The translations under genes and the position numbers were made by a program. Positions 20,710-29,554 of a stretch of DNA of 64,000 nt are shown here, piece by piece. This DNA is from Gelidibacter gilvus (GTDB lineage: Bacteria; Bacteroidota; Bacteroidia; Flavobacteriales; Flavobacteriaceae), in NCBI RefSeq assembly GCF_004115975.1, contig NZ_SDDZ01000005.1:225134-289133 (forward strand), read 5' to 3'. How positions within the stretch are numbered: the stretch's first letter is position 1; the number at the start of each line of letters is the position of its first letter. Under the pieces are notes generated by a model, which was given only the letters and a program-made list of their open reading frames with translations, was not told the origin of the DNA and did not search any database.

Positions 20710-22587
20710 CTAATTCGGAATCTTCCTCACCTTATCCAACCACGTAAACTTCAAGATTATCGAGGTTACCAAAAATACGCCTAAAGAAACAAATGCCTTA
20801 GGATAATCGCGGATAATAAAGTAAATAGGCAGCACAATCATGCTGGATTGCCAAACAATACCGATGGCACAGTTTAACATATCCGGCCAAAATTGAGAAT
20901 TACGCTCAATTTCTGAGTTATCTTTCTTTAATTCATTTAAAACAGGTTTCCAGAATCCCCAAGGATGGACGTTGGAATAGAAGGATTTCAGAACATCCAT
21001 ATCTGTTGGTTTCGTGAGATAGGTTCCTAAGAAAGAACCTATAAGCGACACCCCAAAGATGACTGGAAATAAATATATGGCTGATACATGGGACAGATCA
21101 TAAAGTAGTGTGCCTTCTGTAAAGTTTCCTTTGTTTTGATCTAATAAAAATTGCAGACTGGCAATAATCAACCCCGATAGCATGCCCCAAAAATAACCCC
21201 AACCATTGAAACGCCACCAAATCCATTTCAAGAAATTGGCCGCTACGTAACCTCCAAACAGAGAACTGGTAATCCATAAAGTCAGTGAGTTGATGGAATC
21301 GGCGAAGAAGCCCATGAATACACCGAGTCCAACCACGGCGAAAGACGCAATATGACTGGCTTTTATATAATGTCTATCCGTTGCTTTTGGCTTAAAATAT
21401 TTTTTATAAATATCATTCACTATATACGCAGGTCCAGCATTGACGAAAGCAGAAAAAGTGGACATAAAAGCCGCCAATAACCCAGCCAAAAGCAGTCCTT
21501 TGATTCCAACAGGAACATGGAAATTAACTACTTGAGGCAGTAAAATCTCCAAATCAGCCCAAGCTAAATTAGGATTTGCAGCCATCTCGGGAGCCAATAC
21601 TACCAAAGCAATAACGACCACGCCTCCAATTAGTAAATACCTAGGAATAAAGAGAACGAGATTGGTAAAACCACTCATATATGCTGCTTCTTTAACCGTT
21701 TTGGTGGAGAGGATTCGCTGCATATCAAAACTTGGTGTTGGTCCAGCGATACTGGCAAAAAAACCTTTAAAAAGACTCATGCCAATCAAAGCGCCAAACA
21801 TTTTATACCCTTCTGAATCGACCAAATCATTAAACGCCTGGTATTTATCACTCCAATGGGTTTCCAGTTCCCAACCAAAGAAAATACTTTTCCACTCATC
21901 AGTAAGCACGCTTGTGACTTCAATATCGGTAAACGCGAAAAATGAATAGGCAGCGATCAAAATTCCGGCAATAACCATAATGCCATATTGTAGTACCTCT
22001 GTGGCCACGACGGAGAACATCCCTCCTTTTATGGTGTAAATAGTGGTTAGGAATATAATGATTAAGGCATAAGATTGCTCAGAAGTCAATAGTTCTGAAG
22101 TCCCAATATGCAAAGCCAGATCCCAAGGTAAAATGACGGTCATGAATTTACCCACGCCTTCAAAGAAATAGGCAATAAAACCAATGGACGCAATAACTGC
22201 AAAAAGCGCCACAATTTTGTGGGACGCCCGTCCGGCTTTATCATCGCCAAAACGCGTTAGGATCCATTCCGATCCGGTCATGATATTTGAGCGTCTGATC
22301 CAAACGGCCAAAAACATCATAATAAAAATCTGGTTCCATATGGGCCAGAGCCACATGAGCATAAAACTCTTGGTACCATAAAGAAATAGCCAACCTACCA
22401 TTAAGGCGGTTCCAGAAATATCAAACATCCCAGAGCCGTTGCTCAATCCTAAATAGTACCATTTTATGGAATTGCCACCCAAGAAATAGGAATCCAAGCC
22501 TTTGGAGGCTCTTTTAGACATCCAAATTCCTACGCCTAAGGTTAAAACAATATAGACTGCAATAATTGATACATCAATAATATCCAT
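20710..22587 (-). CDS. Sodium:solute symporter (SSS family)
   Basis: Inner-membrane transporter of 625 residues with about 13-15 hydrophobic segments. Family features include the N-terminal VYIVLTLGVGIWMSKRASKG, DSYFLGGNSIKWYYLGLS, GPTPSFDMQRILSTKTVKEA and AGLLAAFMSTFSAFVNAG. The substrate is not readable from sequence. Lying between GH130 and GH92 genes (6 bp after the GH92 stop), it probably imports the trimmed core product Man-GlcNAc or a monosaccharide such as mannose for the cytoplasmic GH130 enzyme. The start at 22587 is an ATG followed by a typical first helix. Confidence 0.85.
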   Translation of the reverse strand: MDIIDVSIIAVYIVLTLGVGIWMSKRASKGLDSYFLGGNSIKWYYLGLSNGSGMFDISGTALMVGWLFLYGTKSFMLMWLWPIWNQIFIMMFLAVWIRRSNIMTGSEWILTRFGDDKAGRASHKIVALFAVIASIGFIAYFFEGVGKFMTVILPWDLALHIGTSELLTSEQSYALIIIFLTTIYTIKGGMFSVVATEVLQYGIMVIAGILIAAYSFFAFTDIEVTSVLTDEWKSIFFGWELETHWSDKYQAFNDLVDSEGYKMFGALIGMSLFKGFFASIAGPTPSFDMQRILSTKTVKEAAYMSGFTNLVLFIPRYLLIGGVVVIALVVLAPEMAANPNLAWADLEILLPQVVNFHVPVGIKGLLLAGLLAAFMSTFSAFVNAGPAYIVNDIYKKYFKPKATDRHYIKASHIASFAVVGLGVFMGFFADSINSLTLWITSSLFGGYVAANFLKWIWWRFNGWGYFWGMLSGLIIASLQFLLDQNKGNFTEGTLLYDLSHVSAIYLFPVIFGVSLIGSFLGTYLTKPTDMDVLKSFYSNVHPWGFWKPVLNELKKDNSEIERNSQFWPDMLNCAIGIVWQSSMIVLPIYFIIRDYPKAFVSLGVFLVTSIILKFTWLDKVRKIPN

Positions 22588-22593
22588 TTGCCG

Positions 22594-24858
22594 CTAGTTA
22601 TTGGATGGTTGTGAACTGTTGTTTACTCCCCAATTTTTATTGGGCTGGTTGCCCATCACAAAATGTAAAGTGCCACCTTTTAAAATAGTCTCGTGTGAGA
22701 TTCTTGTCTGATTAAAAGCTTTTCCATTTAAGGTTGCGGATTGGATATAGAAGTTTTTATCCGAAACGTTTTCTGCTTCTATGACAAAGGTCTTATTATC
22801 TGAAAGCTTAACGGTTGCTTTTTCAAAAATTGGCGTTCCAATTTCGTATTCTGCCGATGCCGGATTCATAGGATACAACCCTATTGAACTCAAGACGTAC
22901 CATGCGCTCATTTGTCCGCAGTCCTCATTTCCACTCAGGCCGTTAGGCGTGGTGTTGTATTGGGTGTCCATAATATGGCGCGCCCAATATTGGGTACGCC
23001 ACGGCTGATTGGCATGGTTGAACATGTAGGCAATATGATGGCTTGGTTCATTTCCGTGTGCGTATTGACCGATAAGTCCGGTGATATCTACGGAAATATT
23101 ATCGCCTGTAATTTCAGAGCTTTCCGTAAATAATTGCTCCAGTCGTTTTGTAAAGGCATCATTTCCGCCGTGGATTTTGATCAGATCATCAACATCTTGA
23201 GGCACAAACCAACTGTGTTGCCAGGCGTTACCTTCGGTATAATCAGTTTGTTCTCTGTGGTTGGAATGTTTGGCATCAAAAGGTTCGTTCCATGACTTGC
23301 CATCTACCGATTTTCCACGCATAAATCCGGATCCGACATCAAATAAATGCTGGTAGGCTTTTGATCGGTTTAAGAAATAATGATAATCTTCTTCTTTCCC
23401 CAATTCCTTAGCCATTTCGGCCACGCACCAATCGTCATAAGCGTATTCTAAAGTGATGGTCACGGATTCGTCCAATAAACTGTAAGGAATATAGCCGTAT
23501 TTTTTATAATGATCCAAGCCGCGTTCGTCCTGCATCATGGTGTTTTTCATTGCTTCGTAGGCTTTTTCAACATCAAAACCACGAATGCCTTTTTTGTAGG
23601 CTTCCACTATCACAGGAATAGAATGGTAGCCGGTCATGGTATTTGTTTCATTCCCATATAAAGTCCAAACAGGTAATATGTCTCTGACCTCATAATACGC
23701 CAGCATAGAGTTGATCATATCAGAAACCCGATCTTTGGCAATAATTGTCAGAAGCGGATGTTCTGCTCTAAAGGTATCCCAAAGCGACAAAGTGGAATAG
23801 GCGGTATAATTTTTGGCGGTAACAATGCTGTCGTTTTCCATTCGGAATTGGCCATTTTTATCGCTAAAGGTCACTGGTGCCAATTGGGCATGGTAAAGGG
23901 CCGTGTAGAAAATAGTTTTTAAGGAATCGGTTGGTGTCTCAACAACAATAGTTGATAATGCTGATTCCCATAATTTTTCAGCGTCAGCTTTAGTTTTATC
24001 AAAATCAAAACCTTCAAGTCCCATATTGTCTTTTGCATTTTCAATACTTACAGATGACAAGGCCACTTTGGCAAATAATTCGGCACTTTTTTCGGCGGGA
24101 TCAAAGAACAGCTGAGCGGAAGTCTTTATACCTTCATTTTCGCCTTCTTGAAAAACTTCTCCATCCACATAGATCTTATAATCCGAAATTGGCTTTGAGA
24201 ATTTCGCAACGAAAAACACTTTCTGATTGTGCGCCCAACCTGTACTATGGCGGTAGCCACTTATGGTGTATCGGTCTTCAACTTTCAACGACGTCGCTAC
24301 GGCTTTATCCCAGTTAATGGCGAAACCTAAGTCAATAACCACCGACTGTTCATCGCCTTCTTTAAAAGTGTATTTATGATACGCTGTTCTTTCTGATGTG
24401 GTCAATTCTACATTGATATCATGGTCTTGCAAAAAGACTTGGTAATATCCAGGTGATGCAGTTTCGTTGTTATGATTGTAGGTAGACCTATAAGCAATAC
24501 TATCTCTGGAGATTGGATTTACGGTTAAATCGACGGCCTTATTGATGGGCATAAAAATAATATCTGCCAAATCGCCAATTCCTGTTCCACTCAAACTCAA
24601 ATGACTGAAACCAATGGCAGTATCATCAGAATAATGATATCCTGAGCACCAATCCCAAGCACTGATGCCGTTAACTGGACTTACCTGCAACATTCCAAAA
24701 GGCACGGTTGCACCTGGATAAGTATGACCATGGCCACCCGTCCCGATAAACGGATCTACATAACTGTTAATTGCGGTCTCGCTTTTTGCAGTTTCAGGTT
24801 GCTTATTACAGCTTAAAATCAAAAAAGTGGAGAGAATAATTAGGTATTTGTTTTTCAT
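22594..24858 (-). CDS. GH92 alpha-mannosidase lipoprotein
   Basis: First gene of the N-glycan series. The frame extends to a TTG at 24876, but the ATG at 24858 is preferred because it begins directly with the lipoprotein signal (MKNKYLII..., lipobox LILS-Cys17); this gives 754 residues. GH92 hallmarks: SYVDPFIGTGGHGHTYPG, acid Glu in YTEGNAWQHSW, YAHGNEPSHHIAYMFNH and base Asp in GNEDCGQMSAWYVLSSIG. It is most like the GH92 protein at 13566-15812. It is divergent from the LytS-type kinase gene, so its upstream region is the best candidate for the main regulated promoter of the locus. Linkage specificity cannot be fixed from sequence. Confidence 0.93.
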   Translation of the reverse strand: MKNKYLIILSTFLILSCNKQPETAKSETAINSYVDPFIGTGGHGHTYPGATVPFGMLQVSPVNGISAWDWCSGYHYSDDTAIGFSHLSLSGTGIGDLADIIFMPINKAVDLTVNPISRDSIAYRSTYNHNNETASPGYYQVFLQDHDINVELTTSERTAYHKYTFKEGDEQSVVIDLGFAINWDKAVATSLKVEDRYTISGYRHSTGWAHNQKVFFVAKFSKPISDYKIYVDGEVFQEGENEGIKTSAQLFFDPAEKSAELFAKVALSSVSIENAKDNMGLEGFDFDKTKADAEKLWESALSTIVVETPTDSLKTIFYTALYHAQLAPVTFSDKNGQFRMENDSIVTAKNYTAYSTLSLWDTFRAEHPLLTIIAKDRVSDMINSMLAYYEVRDILPVWTLYGNETNTMTGYHSIPVIVEAYKKGIRGFDVEKAYEAMKNTMMQDERGLDHYKKYGYIPYSLLDESVTITLEYAYDDWCVAEMAKELGKEEDYHYFLNRSKAYQHLFDVGSGFMRGKSVDGKSWNEPFDAKHSNHREQTDYTEGNAWQHSWFVPQDVDDLIKIHGGNDAFTKRLEQLFTESSEITGDNISVDITGLIGQYAHGNEPSHHIAYMFNHANQPWRTQYWARHIMDTQYNTTPNGLSGNEDCGQMSAWYVLSSIGLYPMNPASAEYEIGTPIFEKATVKLSDNKTFVIEAENVSDKNFYIQSATLNGKAFNQTRISHETILKGGTLHFVMGNQPNKNWGVNNSSQPSNN

Positions 24859-25071
24859 GCTTATATTATATTCCAAATTATCAAATAGGGATCGTGTTTT
24901 CAGGATCTGGCAATGTGCACTAGATTTCAGGAGCCTCTCATCTTACCAATTAAAAACAAAATTTTCAAATGGAGTTCACTCCATAAATTTTCATAAATTT
25001 AACCACAATTGAAATTAATTTAGACGGACAACACGTTAACTCTCCTGAACATCATCAAATTTTTTATTTAA
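24859..25071. promoter_or_regulatory. Divergent promoter region with 7-bp inverted repeat
   Basis: Intergenic region between the first GH92 gene (minus) and the LytS-type kinase gene (plus). At 24969-24984 it holds ATGGAGTTCACTCCAT, a perfect 7-bp inverted repeat with a 2-bp spacer, set in AT-rich DNA. This is a candidate operator or a structured leader element for the locus. No clear TAnnTTTG box was found on the minus strand. Confidence 0.4.
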
Positions 25072-26142
25072 ATGAACTTTACCTCCAAACGCATCTATAA
25101 AATATCAATTTGGCACCATATTATTTTCTGGGTGGTCTATTTTTTATTCAACACATTCCGTTGGGGAAGCTATTTTAATGACTACCTATATTCACTAAAA
25201 ACGAACCTTTTAGGCTTTCCTATCCATATTGCTTTATGCTATTTTAATATTTACTTCTTGATGCCAAAATTTTTGTTTAAAAGAAAATACCTCCCCTATG
25301 TTATCCTAATTATCTCAGCCATCTATGTCATGGTTTTGGCCAAGTTCAATCTCACTTATCTTTTGATCAGTAACAATGTTTGGCCGGAAGGTCCTGAACC
25401 TATAAATCATTTGACCCTTAACTATACGGTTGATATGATGATTGGGGAGCTTTACGTAATCACATTTGTGACGGCCATTAAAGTGACTTTAGACTTTTTA
25501 AAAGAACAAAAAAGGGTTACCGACCTTGAAAAAAACCAATTGGAAACCGAATTGTTGTTTTTAAAATCGCAGATTTCACCGCACTTTTTTTTCAATACGC
25601 TAAATAACATCCATTCTTTGGCTTTGGAAAAATCGAACAAGACGTCCAAAATCATCTTAAGGCTTTCAGAATTAATGCGGTATTTGCTTTATGAAACCAA
25701 GTCGAAACGTCAATCTTTGGAAAAAGAAATCATCTGCATTCAAAATTATCTAGATCTGGAAAAGATTCGTCATGACGATTTACTTGAAATAAATATGTCC
25801 ATTTCAGGAGATCTCGAAGACAAAGAAATAGCCCCTATTTTATTGCTCACTTTTGTAGAAAATGCCTTTAAGCATGGTGTTAGCAAGAACATTGGCATCG
25901 TTAAAGTTGATATTGATTTCACTATTGAAGAAGAATTTCTTTATTTTACCATCACCAATCCTTTGCCTGCTGTAACCGACTATAAGAATGACATCAATTA
26001 TTCCAGTGGCATAGGCTTAGAAAATGTGAAAAAAAGATTGACTTTAGGTTATGATAAGAATGATTATGAACTCAAGATAAATGACGACAACCATATCTTT
26101 ACCGTAAGTCTTAAAATTAAAGTGACTGACTTACAGCCTTAG
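25072..26142 (+). CDS. LytS-type sensor histidine kinase
   Basis: Membrane histidine kinase of 356 residues. Four hydrophobic segments occupy about residues 12-135, followed by a short coiled coil (about 143-165) and a His_kinase domain with the phospho-acceptor His171 in SQISPHFFFNTLNNI. The ATPase region has LLTFVENAFKHGVSKN (N box) and GIGLENVKKRL (G box). The external signal is unknown. The gene lies 39 bp upstream of the LytTR regulator and is divergent from the N-glycan operon, so a regulatory link to that operon is inferred. It has no periplasmic propeller domain of the type seen in hybrid two-component regulators of Bacteroides glycan loci. Confidence 0.93.
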   Translation: MNFTSKRIYKISIWHHIIFWVVYFLFNTFRWGSYFNDYLYSLKTNLLGFPIHIALCYFNIYFLMPKFLFKRKYLPYVILIISAIYVMVLAKFNLTYLLISNNVWPEGPEPINHLTLNYTVDMMIGELYVITFVTAIKVTLDFLKEQKRVTDLEKNQLETELLFLKSQISPHFFFNTLNNIHSLALEKSNKTSKIILRLSELMRYLLYETKSKRQSLEKEIICIQNYLDLEKIRHDDLLEINMSISGDLEDKEIAPILLLTFVENAFKHGVSKNIGIVKVDIDFTIEEEFLYFTITNPLPAVTDYKNDINYSSGIGLENVKKRLTLGYDKNDYELKINDDNHIFTVSLKIKVTDLQP

Positions 26143-26181
26143 ATTTTATCCTAAAAATCTCTTAGTACTAAAACAAAAGAC

Positions 26182-26892
26182 ATGAAAATAAAATGTTTAA
26201 TTATTGACGACGAGCCATTAGCTGTTAATGTAATTAAAAATTATTTACAGAAAATTGAAGACATCGAATTGGCCGATACCTTCAACAACGCTATTGATGC
26301 ACTAAATTATTTAAAGCACCATAAAGTTGATGTTATTTTCTTGGATATTAACATGCCGGTTTTGGACGGCCTGAATTTTATCAAAAGCTTAAAAGAGCCT
26401 CCTTTAATAATCATTACCAGTGCCTATACCGAATATGCCATTGAGACCTATGAACTTGACGTTCTCGATTATTTGGTCAAGCCCATTGAATTCCCAAGGT
26501 TCATGAATGCGTTAAATAAGGTTTATAGACGAATGAATATCAATCAACCTTCTGCAGAAACGAGTAAATCACGCCCTTACCTTTTCATCAAAATTGATAA
26601 GAAAAAGATGAAAAAAGTCTTTCTAGACGAAATATTAGTGGTGGAAAGTTTAAAGGATTATTTAAAAATCAACACGACCAATGGCCGCTTTTTGATCCAT
26701 AGCACACTATCAGATTTCACTAATCTATTACCGACTACAGATTTTATAAGGATCCACAGATCTTACACCATATCCATCAATAAAATAGATGCCGTTGAAG
26801 GTAATAGCATTGAAATTGACGGGATGCGTTATGTTATTGGCAGATCTTATATTGAGGAAGTCAAGGACAAGATTTTAAATTCTTCGATTTAG
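26182..26892 (+). CDS. LytTR-family response regulator
   Basis: Response regulator of 236 residues: receiver domain (about 1-125) with acidic residues Asp9-Asp10, phospho-acceptor Asp55 in VIFLDINMPV, and conserved SAYTEYAIETYELDVLDYLVKP. A LytTR DNA-binding domain follows (about 135-236) with FLDEILVVESLKDYLKI and FIRIHRSYTISINKI. It is the partner of the upstream kinase. Likely targets are the divergent GH92 promoter and possibly susC at 32674. LytTR proteins generally bind paired short direct repeats; none was confidently picked out here. Confidence 0.93.
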   Translation: MKIKCLIIDDEPLAVNVIKNYLQKIEDIELADTFNNAIDALNYLKHHKVDVIFLDINMPVLDGLNFIKSLKEPPLIIITSAYTEYAIETYELDVLDYLVKPIEFPRFMNALNKVYRRMNINQPSAETSKSRPYLFIKIDKKKMKKVFLDEILVVESLKDYLKINTTNGRFLIHSTLSDFTNLLPTTDFIRIHRSYTISINKIDAVEGNSIEIDGMRYVIGRSYIEEVKDKILNSSI

Positions 26893-27261
26893 TATTAAGT
26901 ACGAAGAATTAAGTATTAAGACATAATAGCCTCACTTCGGATATCGGAGATCTCTGATCCTTCCGAACAAAAGCACACACACTTACCATTTCCAAAAAGT
27001 CCTACCATTCCGAACAAGAATGATTTTTAAAAGAAGGACTATTGACGTCATACTTCAACATCAAATCATTTCTGAACATCCGATTCGTATGTATTTAATT
27101 CTTTTGACTTATGAACATTTTTTTCTACCCTCACTTGAAGCAGAGAATTATTCAAAGCGCAATAGACATCTTAAAGAAATCATTTTTCAATTATAAGATC
27201 ACGCCAATCCCCGCTTCGCTTTTGGGTTCTGGGAAATAAAAAACATCACAAGAATCTAGAG
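26893..27261. other. Gene-free stretch between convergent genes
   Basis: The 370 bases after the response regulator gene contain no recognisable gene or RNA. The first 100 bases carry short direct repeats (AAGTACGAAGAATTAAGTATTAAG) cited here as a low-complexity stretch near 26894-26920. The rest is ordinary AT-rich DNA leading into the tandem repeats. Confidence 0.5.
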
Positions 27262-27520
27262 ATCCCGCCAAAGGGCGGGATTAGTTCAACCAACAAAACC
27301 CAATGCGCTTCGCTTTTGGGTTTCGGGAAATAAAAAACATCACAAGAATTTAAAGATCCCGCCAAAAGGCGGGATTAGTTCAACCAACAAAACCCAATGC
27401 GCTTCGCTTTTGGGTTTCGGGAAATAAAAAACATCACAAGAATTTAAAGATCCCGCCAAAAGGCGGGATTAGTTCAACCAGCAAAACCCAATGCGCTTCG
27501 CTTTTGGGTTTTGGGTTTCA
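27262..27520. repeat. Tandem array, 93-94 bp unit, downstream of susCD-1
   Basis: Three units begin at GATCCCGCC positions 27262, 27356 and 27449. Each contains a GATCCCGCCAAAAGGCGGGA hairpin, then TTAGTTCAACCA, then an AACCCAATGCG/CGCTTTTGGGTT hairpin and GGGAAATAAAAAACATCAC. A partial unit precedes the array from about 27200. The same core, with a different filler, forms the array at 46441-46790 behind the second susCD pair. Confidence 0.85.
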
Positions 27521-27523
27521 CTA

Positions 27524-27553
27524 AATAAAAAGGAGCACTTATAAAAGTGCTCC
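27524..27553 (-). terminator. Rho-independent terminator of susCD-1
   Basis: Perfect hairpin GGAGCACTT/AAGTGCTCC (27532-27553) followed on the minus strand by a T-rich run. It lies 44 bp after the SusD stop and closes the susC-susD transcript. Confidence 0.85.
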
Positions 27554-27596
27554 CTTCTGACTAAACATAAAAATGAAAAAATGAAAATTTACTTTC

Positions 27597-29510
27597 CTAT
27601 TGCTGTTTTGCCCACCATAATGGCGTAAAAACATCATCAGGACCTCCTAATTTATCAACAGCTTGCGCATATCCACCTGGGATATTGCTACCGAAGTTAG
27701 CTGGGTATTTTAACCTTTGAGCAAAGAACTTAATGCTACTGGTCATATAATTTCCATCAGTTAAGGCCGGCATATTAGTTAAAGGCTTTTCAACTGCTGG
27801 GTTTTCAAAGAATGGCAACCCAAGTCTTCTACGATCGTTCCAAGTTTCCAATGGTAACCATGGCGTTTGTGCGATAAACTTTTGAGTAATAATCTTTGTC
27901 AAAAGATCATTTTTAACATTCCCGTTTTTATAGATTGTGTTTTCAGCATATTTCATATTGTGGGTACCTGCAGCACCGGTATAACCATCTTTATAAGTCA
28001 TTGCAACTGTTGCAGATGGCTCAGCAACATGCCCCCAACTTACTGAAGTTCCAGCTCTATTATAGTCCTCTGAAGTCAAATAATCGCTTAATTGGCTTGA
28101 TACACCATTATAAGCAAAACTATCAGAAATCCCTTGCTCATAAGCCACTTGGCCACTCACAGGTACTGCCCAACCTCTAACAGCTGCTTCAGCAATTAGG
28201 AAGTGTGATTCCCATGACGCAAAGAAGATTCTTTCGTTACTACTATTTCTATACTTATTCACTAAACGTGGTAACGCACCAATATGACCGCGCACTCTGT
28301 TTACAGATCCTTTATCGCCCCAATCACCACCAGGGTATGCGTTCCAAGTATATGCTGATTCAAGTTCTTTGACCACACCACCAGCGGCATCTATTAATGT
28401 TCTTTTGGTAGTTTCTGCGTCATTATCCCAAGAAGGGTATCCATTGAATTCTGGGTTTGAAAAATCGCCAGGAATTGCATACAAGTCATAAGCTCTTGGA
28501 TCAATCGTATTGTGCAAACCATCAAAGAAGAACCCTGCAGATGGATCATTTGTTTTAGATGTGAAATGATTATCAAATTTAAGTCCCATGTAATTTGCTG
28601 GCTTAATATAACCATGTTTATCTGCCGATAACACATCTGCAGAAGGCACACCACCCAATCCAATCATTAAATTGTTAAGTGTTGCAGACAATTCAAAGGC
28701 ATTCCACTCTCTTGTCATAACACCTGTGAATTCATTCCATCCTGGCACTTCTTCGACTGCAAAATTATCACTTGCATCCGTAATATATACACCAGATGCA
28801 GCATCTTCAAACTCAGATTGTGCTTTAGCAGGATCTACTTCTGACAAACGCATTGCTAAACGCATTCTTAAAGAATTTCCATACTTTTTCCATTTTGAAT
28901 AATCATATGAATACGCTGGATCCAATTTTTTCAAAGCATCGTCTGGAGCTGAAACCTCAAGATTTAACGCATTGGTAGCTTCTTCTAATTCTGCAAGCAT
29001 ATAGTAGTACACCGATTTTACATCTGTATACTCAGGGTTAACTCCTTGAAATCCATCAATTGGAATAGGTCCAAAGTTGTCAGACATTTCACTCATGATG
29101 TAGGCACGCCAAATTCTTGCAACTTGCCTAAGATTTGGAACATGCTCTCTGGCAGTTCCGGATTCTATTTGTTGATCTGCAACTTTGATACCTGCGTTAA
29201 TAGTTCTCAACCAAGAAGACACATAACCATTGTAATAGTCACTTGACCAACCATCGTTTGGACTACCTACAGCTAATCCAGCAGGCCTTGCCATTCCACC
29301 TACACGATCCCAATACAGAGCAAACATACGTTCTGATATATGTGGATCCATTTGTGCACTACCAATAGAATTATTAATAAAATACTCTATTTGTACCTGG
29401 TCGGCACTCGCCGCCACAGGGTCTACGTTTATTTCTTCAAACTCAGAGCAGGATAGAAACGCTAACAGCACTCCACCAACTAAGCTTGTTTTATTAAATA
29501 TTTTTTTCAT
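27597..29510 (-). CDS. SusD/RagB-family glycan-binding lipoprotein
   Basis: Outer-membrane lipoprotein (lipobox AFLS-Cys21), 637 residues, the substrate-binding lid of the adjacent SusC transporter. Family features: EEINVDPVAASADQ at the mature N-terminus, RIWRAYIMSEMSDNFGPIPI, the helical KKYGNSLRMRLAMRLSEVDP region and the C-terminal LPLETWNDRRRLGLPFF. It resembles the SusD_RagB-type 2 subgroup and is longer than the classical 500-550 residues. It starts 44 bp after the SusC stop. Its substrate is not known from sequence; GH20-esterase, sialidase and mannosidase genes flank it, so an N-glycan or mucin-type glycan is likely. Confidence 0.9.
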   Translation of the reverse strand: MKKIFNKTSLVGGVLLAFLSCSEFEEINVDPVAASADQVQIEYFINNSIGSAQMDPHISERMFALYWDRVGGMARPAGLAVGSPNDGWSSDYYNGYVSSWLRTINAGIKVADQQIESGTAREHVPNLRQVARIWRAYIMSEMSDNFGPIPIDGFQGVNPEYTDVKSVYYYMLAELEEATNALNLEVSAPDDALKKLDPAYSYDYSKWKKYGNSLRMRLAMRLSEVDPAKAQSEFEDAASGVYITDASDNFAVEEVPGWNEFTGVMTREWNAFELSATLNNLMIGLGGVPSADVLSADKHGYIKPANYMGLKFDNHFTSKTNDPSAGFFFDGLHNTIDPRAYDLYAIPGDFSNPEFNGYPSWDNDAETTKRTLIDAAGGVVKELESAYTWNAYPGGDWGDKGSVNRVRGHIGALPRLVNKYRNSSNERIFFASWESHFLIAEAAVRGWAVPVSGQVAYEQGISDSFAYNGVSSQLSDYLTSEDYNRAGTSVSWGHVAEPSATVAMTYKDGYTGAAGTHNMKYAENTIYKNGNVKNDLLTKIITQKFIAQTPWLPLETWNDRRRLGLPFFENPAVEKPLTNMPALTDGNYMTSSIKFFAQRLKYPANFGSNIPGGYAQAVDKLGGPDDVFTPLWWAKQQ

Positions 29511-29554
29511 AACTTATATATTATAATTTTTGTAACTTAATAGATACATTAATT

